Source: Dichotomocladium elegans
Taxonomy: Eukaryota > Mucoromycota > Mucoromycetes > Mucorales > Lichtheimiaceae
Length of the DNA stretch: 64,000 bases
Reading direction: 5' to 3'
Assembly (NCBI GenBank): GCA_025716815.1
Contig: JAIXMN010000015.1
Location: 62,001 to 126,000, forward strand
In this document: piece by piece, positions 48,861 through 61,376 of the stretch
How the letters are laid out: each line of letters opens with the position of its first letter
Numbering within the stretch: the stretch's first letter is position 1
The notes under the pieces: model-generated
Seen by the model: the letters and a program-made list of their open reading frames with translations, nothing else
What the model was told of the DNA's origin: nothing
Databases searched by the model: none
Program-made: the position numbers and the translations under genes

Positions 48861-49565
48861 TTAGGAGAAAGGGGGTTGCTCAGCAAATAACGCAAGATCG
48901 TTGAAAAGCGGAAGAGTCTGGTCTGGGGTATCTTGAAGGTATGGAGCAAGTTCAACGTCGGTTTCTTCCTCGTCCTGCCAATGTTGGTGCTGCTGTTGCT
49001 GACGATGGCGCTGTGCAAAAGCAACACACTCGAGCGATTCATAGCGAGGACGTGGGACAAGAACAACCATATTGTCATGACTATCTCTTCCACCACTACC
49101 ATTACTACTACCATCGCCATCATCAGCAAAAAATTCGTCCAGAGGGGCCAGGTACGATGCATTGTCACAGAAACGAGAAGACCGCTCCTTCTCTTTAGCA
49201 ATAGCAGTAGCCTGCGTTTGTGGCTCGGAGAAATAATAACAACCGTGTTCCCTGGACAGAAGGGTTGACAACTCGACGACGATTCCAAGGTGTTGCAGAG
49301 ATGTCTCGCCGCTGCCGACTTCCATGGGAGGCGTAGGTGGGAAGCAGGATATCTCTGCATTACAACTGTCGTTCATTGCTTCCCTTATGCAGTTCATTAA
49401 AGGATGACTTGATTTACTTTCAAAAGGTGCATGCACACAAGTTGCATGCCCTAGGAGAAAGAAAACGAGGCAAAAAGCAACGGGATCACCCAAGTCTGTC
49501 GCAAACCATTTAATAGCAAGTGCTGCGCCTCTCCTTTGGTGGTAGGTGCTGCTGGCTCTCCTCAT
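48861..49565 (-). CDS. Uncharacterised ORF, 234 aa (low-complexity, no known domain)
   Basis: An open frame of 234 codons with a hydrophobic stretch near the N-terminus (PVAFCLVFFLLGHATC), then a mixed region and a Gln/His-rich and acidic C-terminus (RQQQQHQHWQDEEETDVELAPYLQDTPDQ). A second ATG 15 bp upstream in another frame (MSDYSDEESQQHLPPK) sits in a better leader context, and TTTCTCCTAG at about 49450 looks like an acceptor. The true protein may start there and enter the same frame after an intron whose donor I cannot find. The C-terminal part looks coding. The N-terminus is doubtful. Confidence 0.42.
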   Translation of the reverse strand: MRRASSTYHQRRGAALAIKWFATDLGDPVAFCLVFFLLGHATCVHAPFESKSSHPLMNCIREAMNDSCNAEISCFPPTPPMEVGSGETSLQHLGIVVELSTLLSREHGCYYFSEPQTQATAIAKEKERSSRFCDNASYLAPLDEFFADDGDGSSNGSGGRDSHDNMVVLVPRPRYESLECVAFAQRHRQQQQHQHWQDEEETDVELAPYLQDTPDQTLPLFNDLALFAEQPPFS

Positions 49566-49924
49566 CCGAATAGTCCGACATTCTTATTTTTATTACACTT
49601 TTTTTTTTGGAAAAAAAAAGGGAGAATGAGAAAGAAGCTATGAAAACAGAAGTGGAGGGGAGGGGAAAGAGGGGAAGTATGGATACGCTATTTAACAGTA
49701 TTCTTCCGATGCGCAAGAAGAATAGCAACAATGTCTTTGGAAATTATGATACAGAGAGATGACGCGCTCGAAGGTGTGAGATGTTTTGGGCTTTCTTTTT
49801 GCGGCGGTCGTTGTCGTTTTGTTTTTTAAGGTGATAAAAGCAGCAGAGGCCAATTTGTTGCAATGGCACAGGTTGACTGGTTAGATGTTGATTTGTTGAT
49901 GTGTATATGCAGATGTGTGGATCA

Positions 49925-51134
49925 TTAGGGCTTTCGGAACTCAAGGAGTACTGGGTATATAGCTTGAAAGGCTTGGTAAATCTCCTCGCGCACTTTGGCG
50001 CCCGTGAGGACGATCTTGCCAGAGACAAAGATTAATAGCACAATCTTCGGCTTAACCATACGATAGATGAGGCCAGGGAACAGTTCCGGCTCATACTATG
50101 AAGAAATGAATTGTCTGGTCAGAGGTGATTCGGCAACGATGGAATCCTTTGGTCACGCACACACATGCACATAGCACGTGACACACATCAAAAAGAACGC
50201 GGCAAGCGCTGATCTTTTCCGCTCCCCCATTCCTTTTCCTTCATCCCATCCCTTCTCTTTCGCCTCCAATCACCCCTTCGACGTATGTGCATGTGCGTGT
50301 GCGTACGCGCACGAGCGCGCTTATACGCAAACTACTTACGGAACTGAAGTGTCCGTGAGAGTAGGCCAGACCCTCAAGTCGAATAGGAAATCGGACATCG
50401 CAAGAACCCACGATATTCTGAATCTTGAAGTCTGTGAATTTGCTCTGGAATCCCAACTTCTGCACGATTCTGGCATATTTTCGCGCGGCCAACTTGGAGT
50501 CATCTTCAGATTTGGCGCCAGTGACTACCATCTTGCCAGACGCGAATATCAACGCCGTTGTTTTGGGCTCGCGAATACGCATGATCACTGCAGCGAAACG
50601 CTTTTTTCGACACAAAAACGTTTAAACAAACTTGCTCCATCAACGCGAATAGATATATACATCATTTAAGATGAGGGATACCTTTGGATTGTATTCTGCA
50701 TTGCGAGCATGAAGTGCGATCGTCTTGAGATCCAGACGACAATCCAGATTGACAGTTGCCACAATATTTCTGATTGCCATGTCAAAACCATAAACGCTCC
50801 ATCCCCACCACATTTTCGTGCCGGCAGGAATGGGAGACATGCACGTCTCAACACACACTTACTGTAAGATGGGAGTAATGCCTGCAACTGCATACGGATT
50901 CTGATCTCTGCTCGGCGTAGGTGCATCAATCGGAGCAGGCGTAGACGGCAGTGCGAAGGGCGTAGTCGGTGCATGGAGTGGTGTTGGCACCGAAGGTGTT
51001 TGCACCGCAGGGGTGGTCATGGAAGGTGTAGCAATGTTGAATCCAGACATTGGGTGAAATGAGGAATATACCGTAGAAAAGGGATGAGGAGTAGGATCCA
51101 CCTTGGTAAAAAAAACACAATAAAACGCAGACAT
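49925..51134 (-). CDS. SPT15: TATA-binding protein (TBP)
   Basis: Exons 50863..51134, 50682..50769, 50340..50600 and 49925..50095, 263 aa from the ATG at 51134. A start at 51050 (MSGFNIATP) would give 235 aa. The saddle-shaped core is almost invariant: [131 protein letters not shown]. The variable N-terminus is Pro/Thr-rich. It nucleates pre-initiation complexes for all three polymerases. Every intron restores conserved sequence. The gene is divergent from D-2-hydroxyglutarate dehydrogenase. Confidence 0.97.
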
Positions 51135-52258
51135 TTTATACTTTTAACTTGATTGGTGGCTTAGCTTTCGGAGTTTCTAACTCAACGCAGGTGCCAGCTA
51201 TTTGCGCTTCTTAAAATCGCTCGATTTCGTTTTTCTTCTTCCCTGAGCTTATCGGTACACAAATGGATAATCAAAAGAACGTACGCGGAAGAGCATCACC
51301 ATTAAAGAAGTTAACGCTTATATGTCATGCTCATAGGGAAAAGGGAAAAAGATGAGTAGAGGAGCGAGTGCACCCAGGTATTATATACCTGTTTCGCACT
51401 TCCTTTTCTGCTGTCTCTTTTTTCTCTCCATGGCTTTATTTTATTTTGTATCTGCCTGCATCTACGTACACGTGTGCAGAAATAATGCAAGAGACGATGA
51501 GTATTTTTGATTACCTAGGAGCGGACTAGTAAACGGTTCTTCTCAGCACCATTTTGGTAACACCGATATGTCGCCTAGATCCAATAGCAGTGTGGCGACC
51601 ACTCAACCAAATCAACCAGCACAATTTGCGAAGGAAAGGAGTTTAAAGAAATTACCACTCATTTGTTCAGGCCCCAAGTACCTGTTCTCACTTGCACGGG
51701 GATTAAAAAGACACCGCCAAATAAACAATTAACCGGTCTGGAAGATCGTTTTGACGGTTAGATGCTGGTGCAAAGGCACATCGTTTGAATACGACTTCGA
51801 TCGCGGCGGTGACACTGTTTTTTATTCCACGTTTTATTTTCGGTATATCTGACAACCATGCGAGATAGATATGAAGAGAGAGAGCGCGCGCCTTTCCCTC
51901 TTTTTCTCTCAACTTCATATCTAGGAGAGACGGGACGTAACATAGAATGCCTGGTCCATCGGTGGGACAGAAGCCAAACATATTGTCCATTTCTCCTGTT
52001 GATGACAAAAGCTCGTTGAATTATCCCGAGCGTGTGAACAGCTGGTGCCGGTGCCAGTTGGAAAGAGCAATCTTTTATTCAATGGAACGCTAAGTGTAAA
52101 AAGAATAGAGTTCTGTTAAAGCTAGTGCTATGGCACAAAAAGTTTCCTTATCGAGTAATACCTTTATAAGCAAATTCCCTCTTTCTTGGTCCCCTCCCTC
52201 GCTTTCTTTCTATCTCTTTTCTTTTTTCCTTTTCCATCTTCCCTTCTTCCTTTCATAG
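51135..52258. promoter_or_regulatory. Divergent region between TBP and D2HGDH
   Basis: 1.1 kb without a supported gene. T/C-rich leader sequence lies immediately before 52259. Nothing else recognised. Confidence 0.45.
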
Positions 52259-54457
52259 ATGTCCTCAGCCGACCGGCATGGTTTTACACTCACTAAGCTT
52301 ACTAGCGAAAAGGTGGATCGTGTAAAACGAGATAAACGCTTTAAAGAAGTACGGGTTGATGCATAAACTTGATCATAAGCTGCTGTCCTCATACCCGTTA
52401 ATATATGTCTAGCTGTCGCCCGAGGATATTGCATACTTCAAGAGTATTTTACCGGGTGAATGCGTCCTGGAACGCAACGCCATCTCTGTCGCCGAGCACG
52501 CAAAATACTCATGCGACTGGTACAATATGTTCCGTGCCAACACGGCTGTCATCCTCCTCCCGCAGACTACCGAACAAGTGTCAAAAATTCTAAAGTACTG
52601 CAACGATGAACGCATTGCAGTGGTACCTCAAAGCGGCAATACCAGCGCTTCTGGAGGTCAGTTGCCATCTTCCTATTTTGTCATTCCTTTTTTTAAAAAT
52701 TATGCACCGTTGTTTATTAGGTTCTGTGCCTGTGTTTGATGAAATTATCGTCAGTACTGAAAAGATGCAGAGGATTCGGATGTTTGATGAACTAAGAGGT
52801 AAAATTTAGCACTGACTCTTTTTTTGTCTGTTTACCTTGAGTGCCCAGTGAGATGCGATGGTCTCACTTCTGACGACGATTAGGTGATTTGGTGTGTGAC
52901 GCGGGTTGCGTGCTACAAGATCTCGATGACTTTTTGATTCGTGCTGGGTTCCAGGTAGGATCGCCCGAACGAGATAGATAGCAGATGCGGGGATCAGTGA
53001 CTCAGGCACCGTATTACTATAGATCCCGCTAGATCTCCCTGCGCGACACAAGTGTCGTATTGGTGGCAACATATCCACCAATGCCGGCGGTATTCGGCAG
53101 ATGCGATTTGGGAATCTCCATGGCAGTGTGATGGGCCTTGAAGTGGTCGGTAAAAAGGTTGAAAAAAGAAAAGAAAATCCCAACTCACGCCGAAAGTGTG
53201 AGTAGGTTCTTCCAGACGGCACCATAATCGATAACCTCACTACTATGCGCAAGGATAATTCTGGCTACCATCTAAAAAATCTGTTCATCGGCTCAGAAGG
53301 CACGCTGGGCTTTGTGACAGGCGTATCGATCGCAACCGCCCAAATCCGGGATGCGGTGAATGTGTTTATAGTTGCCCTGAATTCCTTCGAAGAAGTGGTA
53401 CAGGCCTACACGCACGCACGCCGCGAGCTGCCTGAGACAGTGGCCGCATTTGAGGTGCTTGATACTTCCACGGTGGAGATCGTCAAGCAACAGGGTTATC
53501 AGGTCCCGAAAGGATCACCGTTCCCAATTTCGGACCGACACCCCTTCTATGTGGTCATGGAGACGGCCGGAAAGGATCGAGATATCGAAGACTTGGTAAT
53601 ATAGGAAATGAAGGGCAGATGATAATGATGTAATGTCACTGACGCGTGCTTGTGCGATAGAGAGCCGACAGGTTTCTTGAAAAAATGCTAAAGCAAAATG
53701 TGTTCCTCGAAGGCGCTATTGCACGAACCCCCGCCGAGGTATAGAGAATACGAGCTCACATTGCGTCGTGTAGGGTGAATAGATAATCAAAAGCTCTAAT
53801 ATGGCCCTACGTAGATCGCCAGGTTTTGGTCGTGGCGTGACAATGTGCCGAAAGCCATCGTTCAGACCGGCCCGACGTCCATTCATTTTGACATATCACT
53901 TAAACTTCCTCTGTTGTACAAGGTGGTGGAGGACACTCGTGCATGGGCCGTCAAGGAGGGACTTATTGGCACCAAGATCAGAGCTGTTTATGGGTAATAC
54001 ATGTATAGATAGCGCCATACATAGGGGGGAAAGGGGGAAGGAAGCACGTCAACTGACAATGGAACCTGCTCATTTTAGCTACGGGCATGTCGGGGACGGT
54101 AATTTGCATTTAACCATTCCTTGCTTAGTCGACGATGAAAGCGTGAGAGAAAAGATAGATGATTACGTGTATGCATGGACAGCCAAGCACGGTGGCAGTG
54201 GTAGTGCGGAACATGGAATGGGCTTTATGAAGGTAAGGACAAGAAAAAGCGCTAGGCGTGGATACATCAACCGAGAATTATAAATGTAGGCACCGTATCT
54301 GTCATTTACCAAATCGACCACGATCATCGACAATATGCGAAAAATCAAGAATCTTTTTGACCCGAATGGCATTATGAACCCGTATAAACTATTCCCAACA
54401 AAAGAACAAGAAGAACATGGCGAACGGGTGCGGCGATCACCGCATGTCGGCTGCTGA
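52259..54457 (+). CDS. D-2-hydroxyglutarate dehydrogenase (FAD-linked, Dld2/Dld3 type)
   Basis: Ten exons: 52259..52348, 52413..52656, 52721..52798, 52884..52954, 53023..53145, 53206..53595, 53661..53738, 53815..53993, 54079..54232 and 54290..54457, 524 aa. It oxidises D-2-hydroxyglutarate (or D-lactate) to the 2-oxo acid. FAD-binding pieces are [51 protein letters not shown] and [14 protein letters not shown]. The C-terminal domain has the metal-binding [12 protein letters not shown] and [13 protein letters not shown] motifs and ends MNPYKLFP. Ser replaces Gly in the PQGGNT loop of many relatives. The N-terminus ([11 protein letters not shown]) lacks an obvious mitochondrial presequence, so a cytosolic Dld3-like form is possible. 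The donor at 53146 (GTCGGT) is weak but frame-required. Confidence 0.92.
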
Positions 54458-55436
54458 TACCATCAAGTTATTGTAGAGAGCCATGATATATGATGTATAA
54501 ATAAAATGAGAATGATCCTGATATATCTCATGTCATGAAAAGCCCTTCCTAGATAATATGTGTAGAGCAATACGTGGCACAACTTTTTTTCTCTACTCGA
54601 ATGTTTCGTACGTCGCACCGGAGGCGATGGTTTAATTTACCCGGGCAACTCGCCATGAATAGGGACTCCAATTCGGCATGCTGACAGACACCACATAAGC
54701 GTAAACACGCATACGCCATTTGCATTGAGTCAATATTTTGAACAAAAGTTTATTAACACAGTGCATACTTGTTTATCGAGTCGAACGAAGATGAAACATG
54801 TCCAGTACCATTTCGTTAGCGATGCATGTTTATGTGTGCGAACGTGAGTGCTCCACTACATTTTATTCACTTGTATCGGGCCCAAGTCATACTATAATTG
54901 TCAACCTACTAGGGACATAGAGAAAAGGAGCAGGTGGACGTCTAGTTATGATATGTCATTTATAAGGACCAATAAATGCTGACAGGTAAGCAGAGCTGGG
55001 AACGCATGACATACATGGCTATGCATGATGCTCCTCGTTAACTGAGCATGCCACATCACCGCCACCCATGTGAATGGTATAACTCGTAACAAACTTAACA
55101 GAAGCTGCACTAGATAAGGTGTTAATATAGCATATAGGAAGTAAGTGGATGCAGAGGAGCGATCGGTAGCAAGGATTGATTTGAAAGTAAGAGTTTAAAA
55201 AGAACGACCCTTGTTATTGAGACCCGGGCTAGATGGTTGCAAGTGACTAAAATATGCTTTAAAGCTAAAGCTCATTATGAACGGATGACGAAGATAATTG
55301 AATGGGTATATAAAAAAGGCAGGTGACACCTGTGAGGGGAACCTCATTCATCATCCTTTTTCTTTCTCCCTGTTTTTTTCCCGTCTTTCTCTCGCTCTCT
55401 CTCCCTCTCTCTTTCCTCTTGCCCAGGATCAGCTAC
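54458..55436. promoter_or_regulatory. Intergenic region and CT-rich leader of the VAM7 gene
   Basis: 980 bp of AT-rich sequence with no supported gene. The last 100 bp are CT-rich leader. Confidence 0.45.
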
Positions 55437-56546
55437 ATGGCCGAAGTCATTCAATCCATCTTCATACAGAATACCGAAGTCCGCAGTACCCCCAAGCCGC
55501 ACACAGTTTACCAGATCGAGGTGCATGCTGCTGTGCGCACTTGGATTGTGTGGAAGCGTTACTCTGAATTTGAAAAGCTACATAATCAGTTCAAAAAGAT
55601 CTTCCCCTCCAACCCACCGCCCGTCAATCTCCCAGGGAAACGCATCTTCCCCTCGACCTTTTCAAGTCCAGAAAAAGTCGATGAGCGGCGCCGTGGCCTC
55701 GAGGACTACCTCCGCAGCATTCTGAGCAACCGAGACGATCGCTGGCGCCAGACAGATGCCTGGAAAGAATTCCTGGCGATTCCCGTGGGTCGATCTCTTG
55801 ATACATCAATAATGTACACCTCAGAATCGTGGTTAGATGAATACAATGACATGAGCAATATCGCACGCGAAGTGCGATCTTTGACCAACCGCCGGAGCAC
55901 ACACATTGCGCGCAATGAGATCTCAGCTTCTCACAACTGTACCGTCCAGGCCAAGAAGCTATTGTTGAGTTTATCTTCCAAGTTGTCGAACCTCGATGCA
56001 GGATTAGGGAGTCTTGCGTTAGCTGATGGCGAGTCACGGCGGCGGCAGGATATGCTCAACTCGCTCAGAGATGAGAAAGATGCGCTTCACCGGCTCGTCA
56101 ACTCGGGCAGACAGGATCAGGAGCTCGTAAAGCACCAACAACCCCGCCGAAGCAACACGGTTCACAGTGAAAAAGCTACGCTGCTCACAAACGGTGATCA
56201 CACTTTGCCCACCAACAATAAACAACCTCCCCGCCGCAACAACACGATCGGACCTGGCCGTGCATTTGGAGCGGCTGCGGTTGCAGCAGCGGCGGCCAAA
56301 GAAACAGAGATTACCCGCGGCCTGGACAATGAAGGTCTACTTCAATACCAGCAGGAGGTGATGAACGATCAGGATATGCAAGTCGAGCAGTTTAGCGCAC
56401 TTCTTGCGCGCCAGAAGCAGCTTGGTCTAGCTATTGGTGATGAACTGGAGGTGCAGAATCAGATTCTCGATGAGCTGGATGCCGATGTTGACCGCACCGG
56501 CACGAAACTTAAGTTTGCAAATAAGAAGCTGGCTACTATTAAATAA
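55437..56546 (+). CDS. VAM7: Vam7-like vacuolar SNARE: PX domain plus Qc-SNARE motif
   Basis: Intronless, 369 aa from the ATG after a CT-rich leader; an upstream in-frame extension is leader sequence. Residues 1-115 are a phosphoinositide-binding PX domain (VYQIEVHAAVRTWIVWKRYSEFEKLH; PPPVNLPGKRIFPSTFSSPEKVDERRRGLEDYL). A helical middle and a low-complexity Ala tract lead to a C-terminal SNARE helix (QVEQFSALLARQKQLGLAIG; DELEVQNQILDELDADVDRTG) with a Gln at the central layer. It has no C-terminal TM segment, as in Vam7, which is held on the vacuole by PX binding to PI3P and by HOPS during fusion. Confidence 0.88.
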   Translation: MAEVIQSIFIQNTEVRSTPKPHTVYQIEVHAAVRTWIVWKRYSEFEKLHNQFKKIFPSNPPPVNLPGKRIFPSTFSSPEKVDERRRGLEDYLRSILSNRDDRWRQTDAWKEFLAIPVGRSLDTSIMYTSESWLDEYNDMSNIAREVRSLTNRRSTHIARNEISASHNCTVQAKKLLLSLSSKLSNLDAGLGSLALADGESRRRQDMLNSLRDEKDALHRLVNSGRQDQELVKHQQPRRSNTVHSEKATLLTNGDHTLPTNNKQPPRRNNTIGPGRAFGAAAVAAAAAKETEITRGLDNEGLLQYQQEVMNDQDMQVEQFSALLARQKQLGLAIGDELEVQNQILDELDADVDRTGTKLKFANKKLATIK

Positions 56547-56985
56547 GCGTTTTCAATATCAGTCAGACGATACCCAACGCACCCCGCACGCACACATTAC
56601 CCCTCTCGCACATACAAAAAGCTTAGAAACATTGCTTCTTCCACATTTTTTTTACGCATGATAAGGGAAAAATATATTCATTCGCTTTTCCTTTTTTATG
56701 TTTTCATCCGTTATGAGTATGAAGGGTTGTGACACCATCTTGCTTTGACAAGTAGGGGGACTATGAGTACTCGAGCATCGGGCTCTAAAAGAGCAGAAAT
56801 GGGGCGTGGGTGGGTGGAAGCGGTGAAGCAAAGGATCCACCCTTCCAGCATTTCAATTGTGGTCCTCTCCCATTTTATGGTAGAATAAGTACAGCGCTGA
56901 TTATTCCCCGAAAAAGTGAATAAAGGACAATCAAGAAAAAAGAAAAAAAAAAAAAGAAAAAAAACGCAACCAGAACCGCAGCATC
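56547..56985. promoter_or_regulatory. VAM7 3' region and CreC promoter
   Basis: 439 bp. A-rich leader (about 56935-56965) precedes the CreC ATG. No gene supported. Confidence 0.5.
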
Positions 56986-57425
56986 ATGTTCTCTCAGCCT
57001 GTATCAGTGACGAGTGGAGGTTTTCTGGCTCGGCGCCATTCAGCAGGAGATGCACTCCGATCCAACAGCAATCCGCATTTATCAACGTATTGCCCGCCTC
57101 CACTACCGGACCATGACTGTCAAGAATTTGAGACGCCCGAAGGTCACTATAAGCTGCTTCACCAAGTGTCATTTCGATCGTTACAGCCGACGTTCTCTAT
57201 CGGGACTACCGCGTCCCTCGTCTCGATCAAATATAAAGAGACAGTCCATCCTCCGCATCGGTATGAATCGCATCCCGATGCTCAATCACTTCATCGAGCT
57301 GCATCAACGGAGGAGAGCGAAGATATTTCGTCACTATCGAGCACGTCCTCGTCGCATAATAGCCCGTTTACCCCTGACAGCAACACCGGTACTACGAATA
57401 CCATCGCTTCTCCACCTACCGTTAT

Positions 57426-57459
<34 letters not shown>

Positions 57460-59578
57460 ACTACTACTACGTCAACAATCACCAGCACTACCAGCAAGAA
57501 CGCGATACCCAGGCTCGGCTCCTCTCTTGAAGGTCCATCTTTCCTCTCAAATGCAAATATCCACCCAGTAGCGTCAACTGCGCACACCTCTCTTCCTTCA
57601 TCACCTAATGGCAGCAGCAATACATTCTCATTCTTATCAAGGAGCGTCAATGACGGTCGGCGCAAACCTTTAACGGATATCGCAAAAAGTTCATCAAGTT
57701 TTGTGTCTCGCATCGTCACTAGCAATCAGCTGGCCAACATCCTTGTTTCGAGGACAAGCGATGATACCAATCTCTTTTACAACTGTGGATACAATTTCAT
57801 ATGGGTTGATGCATGCGGCCGGCCCAAAGTGAGTCATGGAAAAACCTGAGGGATGCGGTGTATGTGCGTGTGATGGAAGAAAATTTCTAATAACGGAGTA
57901 ATTCTCTTTTTTTGTTATCTAGGAGCCGTTGTCAAGAGTTGTGTTTGGAAAAGCATGTCCGACTTCCCACGATGTGAACATGCTGACGAGAGGTTCGGAT
58001 CATCTTGATGTTATCATTGGTTTTTCGTCCGGCGATATCATCTGGTTTGATCCGCTAACGAACAAATATGGAAGAATAAACAAAGGAGTAAGCCAAACTT
58101 CGATCGCCCAGGGGGAGAGCATGGGAAATGTTCAGACAAGGAGCTCATGGCAATTATAGGGAGTCATGAGTTCAGTTGCAGTCACGATGATCCGATGGAT
58201 GCCAGGTTCCGAAAGTCTCTTTATGGCGTCGTTTGCGGATGGTGTCATCATTATCTTTGACAAGGATCGCGACGATGAGCCATTCCATCCCGAAAATAGA
58301 ATGATGACCGGGTTCTCGGGCAATATACCTCCTGGTGTCCCAGCAGCCACTCATCAACGACGCAAGCATTTTATCTCGAAAACAGTTGACGACAAGAACC
58401 AGTATATCCATAGCAATTTATCCAATATTACGCTCGAAGAGCAGAAATTTACGCAAGTGTCCCTTACTAGAAAGACGTACTCGACCCCAAAGAACTCATT
58501 CGAAAATAGGTTTCGGATATCAAAGCCCTCTCCAAAAATATCAGGCAGAAAAACAAATCCAGTCTCCCATTGGAAGCTCTCGAACAAGTCGATAACAGGT
58601 TTGCGCCGCCTAGATCCTAGACCCGATTTCAGCTTTGTGTTAATATTTGCATATCAGCCTTTGCGTTCTCGCCTGATTGCCAGCATGTCGCGGTGGTAGG
58701 CTTGGACGGATTGCTACGTATAATCAATTTTGTGCGCGAGACGTGAGTGATGAACAAAAGCTGAACATTATGCAGCAAGAATACAGGAATACGCTGATGC
58801 ATAGCCTTCGACAGGTTGATCGACATCTACCAAGCCTATTATGGTGGGTTCACATGTGTTTCCTGGAGCCCTGATGGACAATATATTCTGGTAACGGTTA
58901 CCGACTAGACTCAGTCATACGCGCAGCTGTCTCATCAATGCTGCCATTTCCGTTAGACGGGCGGAGAGGATGATCTTGTGACCATGTGGGCATTTCACGA
59001 GCAGCGGATCGTGGCACGATGTCAAGGGCATAAATCCTTTGTAAGAAGACAAAGAGAGAGCATACATATTTTTTTTCCAGAAATCTAATCCTCACAAAGG
59101 TGACAGATGTGGCGTTTGATCCCTGGCGATGTGACGAGAATGTGTACCGTTTTGCTAGTGTGGGCGAAGATGCAAAGCTCATTCTCTGGGATTTTTCTGT
59201 AAATGCTCTGCATCGACCCAAGACGGTAAGCTTTTAGTTGCACAAACGGACCTTGTCTCGATCCTAAGGATGATCTATCATCAGAGAACAACGGGGAGGG
59301 TCCGAGGAAGCAGCGTGTCCTCGCAGCACCAGGCACCCACTAGTGCGTACAAGTCCCGAGAAGATAACCAACCAACGCTCCATCCTATCCAATCCAAGAA
59401 TCATGTTGCATTCCTTCAACCCACAGTGGTGAAAGCCATCCATGCCGACCCTTGCGTAGGCATCTACTTCCGCGAAGATGTCATTGTGACCACAGATCGA
59501 CGTGGGCGCGTCAGCGTTTGGCAACGGCCTCCGAAAACAACGTCTTCTCCAAAAGCATCGAACCAACGCTATGTGTAA
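56986..59578 (+). CDS. creC: CreC/WDR20-like WD40 protein (deubiquitinase partner)
   Basis: Exons 56986..57828, 57923..58087, 58160..58598, 58658..58742, 58815..58890, 58957..59040, 59100..59225 and 59285..59578, 703 aa. A Ser/Thr/Ala-rich N-terminus (trinucleotide runs near 57431-57470) precedes the strongly conserved family entry: [81 protein letters not shown] repeats follow ([103 protein letters not shown]). In Aspergillus CreC binds the deubiquitinase CreB in carbon catabolite repression, and human WDR20 activates USP12/46. The same role here is inferred. It is convergent with the GPI-protein gene. Confidence 0.92.
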
Positions 59579-59845
59579 TATTATGCACTCCTTATTAATT
59601 CCTCCATGACCTCTATTTCTCTTTTGTTCACGATGTAACTACTGCTTGATACTACTCTTTCATTCGTAAGTAATATTTTGACAACCTTATGGCTGTTGTT
59701 TTTCATCTCTTTGTATCAATTATATGCTCGACCAGAAGAAGTAAGAAGAAAAAAGAATGGTGACTTATCCCATCGCTTGTCTCCGAATTATTGATTTATT
59801 TCTGTATAATAGACTGATTTCCTATAGTGCATACAACACTCTATA

Positions 59846-60577
59846 TCACAATAATGTGATACCAGCCACCACGACTGCAACTGCAATTCCCATTGCACTG
59901 TCCGCAGCCACCGGTTTATTTGCGCCGGCTGTAGCGGGCATTGAAGCCTTGGATGATGGAGTAACTACGGGGATTGGGGAGGATGCAGATGTTTTTCCGG
60001 TCGAGGTGTAACCGGTAGATGCGACCGCAGGCGGTGGTGCAAACATAGACGATGCGGGCGAGATGACTACTGTTATGATGGTCAATATCTTTAGACGATG
60101 CAACGAAAGGCACAAAAGGAAAGGGGGAACAACATAAAGCACTTTTACCATCTGAGGATGCGGCATGAGTACCTGAGGGTTCTGCTGTTGCAGCAGATTG
60201 GGCAGGAACTGTGGGATAAGCCGAGGTATCGCTGACGAGGCTTGTCCACCAATTGATGTCAGGCATCGATGTCACAGCCTCCAGCGGAGCCGTAGGTGAT
60301 GCAGTAGCAGCATCGGAGGCTGTTCCTGTGGGTGTTTCGAGCGTATAGGAAGAGCCCACAGCGTCTGCAGAGGAGGTGGACTCATCTTTTTGGGTGGCAA
60401 CTGCGCCGGTGATGGAAGCATCTGAAGCACTGGCGTCGAGGATGGATGACGTACTCTCAGCTATATGGGAATATGAGACAAAGTTAGATAACGCTCATTC
60501 CCGAGTAACATACATGGCTGCAGCTGGGCAAGGACGGAGGAGACCAATAGACCAAGGGACAAGAGTTGGACCTTCAT
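59846..60577 (-). CDS. Small Ser/Thr-rich GPI-anchored cell-surface protein
   Basis: Exons 60514..60577, 60149..60460 and 59846..60069, 199 aa. The N-terminal signal peptide is MKVQLLSLGLLVSSVLAQ. The mature part is rich in Ser, Thr, Ala and Pro, with one Trp-containing segment (DINWWTSLV). The C-terminus is a short hydrophobic tail (AMGIAVAVVVAGITLL) after small residues (ANKPVAADS), the pattern of a GPI-attachment signal. A TATA motif identical to that of the defensin-like gene lies about 60 bp upstream. No enzymatic domain is visible. It is probably a heavily O-mannosylated wall or plasma-membrane protein. Confidence 0.82.
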
Positions 60578-61376
60578 TTTATTGTTGCTTGCGTTGAAAG
60601 AAGAAGAAAGAAGGCGCAAAAAGCCAAAGCCCTTTTTATAAGAGATACGATTGTGCTAGATGACAACATACGCAACTTGCAGGAATTGGAGCTAATGTAT
60701 GTGGGTCTACGTGTCTCTTACATGCGCTAGTTAAGGAGTCGTGCGTATCTACAGTCCAACGCAGGAGAATCGTCATGGCGATCTTCTTACCTAGTTATCG
60801 AGTAGAAAAGTCCCTGGTCTCCCAAGTACGGCGTAAATTCGTTTTCCATGCTTCGTGCGCTTCTTCTCCTCATAATTTGGAGGTCCAGTCCTTTCTGTTT
60901 GTTGTCCCATACATTTCATGGAAAAGAAAGAGATAGAGACCGATAGTAGAAAAAGAAAAGTATGCTTCAGCTTTTTTAAAGATCGAGAAGACCATGCAAG
61001 TCATCCTCTGCCTCCAGCCAACGTGGACTAACAGCAAATCGCCGTAAATTGTTTTCGTAATGCACTGGCTGTTGGGTAACTCATGCCTACCGGGGTAGTA
61101 TCCTAATATGACCGGAAATGACATTCAGTATTTTATGGTGGTCAGTTATTAGACAAGAACTGGAGTGGAAGAAACTGTAGTATTTATTTGTTTAGGGAAA
61201 CGAATGCAAGAAATATATACACTGGTTCTCTCTCCTGTCAGTGCATCATTCAACCCAACGGAGCTCAGTGTCGCTTGGAAATAGAATAGAAAAGGATAGA
61301 GACGGCGTCCGCACCAACACGATCATCAAGAATATGAAAGCAAGAGGTATGCACAGGATGGGATGAGATTACGTAT
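60578..61376. promoter_or_regulatory. Upstream region of the GPI gene and SNU13 3' region
   Basis: About 800 bp. Apart from the TATA motif no gene or repeat is supported. The minus-strand ORF 60870..61124 has no motif. Confidence 0.45.
60631..60642 (-). promoter_or_regulatory. TATA box of the GPI-protein gene
   Basis: The minus-strand motif TATAAAAAGGGC lies about 60 bp upstream of the ATG at 60577. Confidence 0.6.

Noticed and set aside
60870..61124. 84-codon minus-strand ORF between the GPI gene and SNU13
   Set aside because: No homology-like motif or splice sites, and composition matches flanking non-coding DNA.
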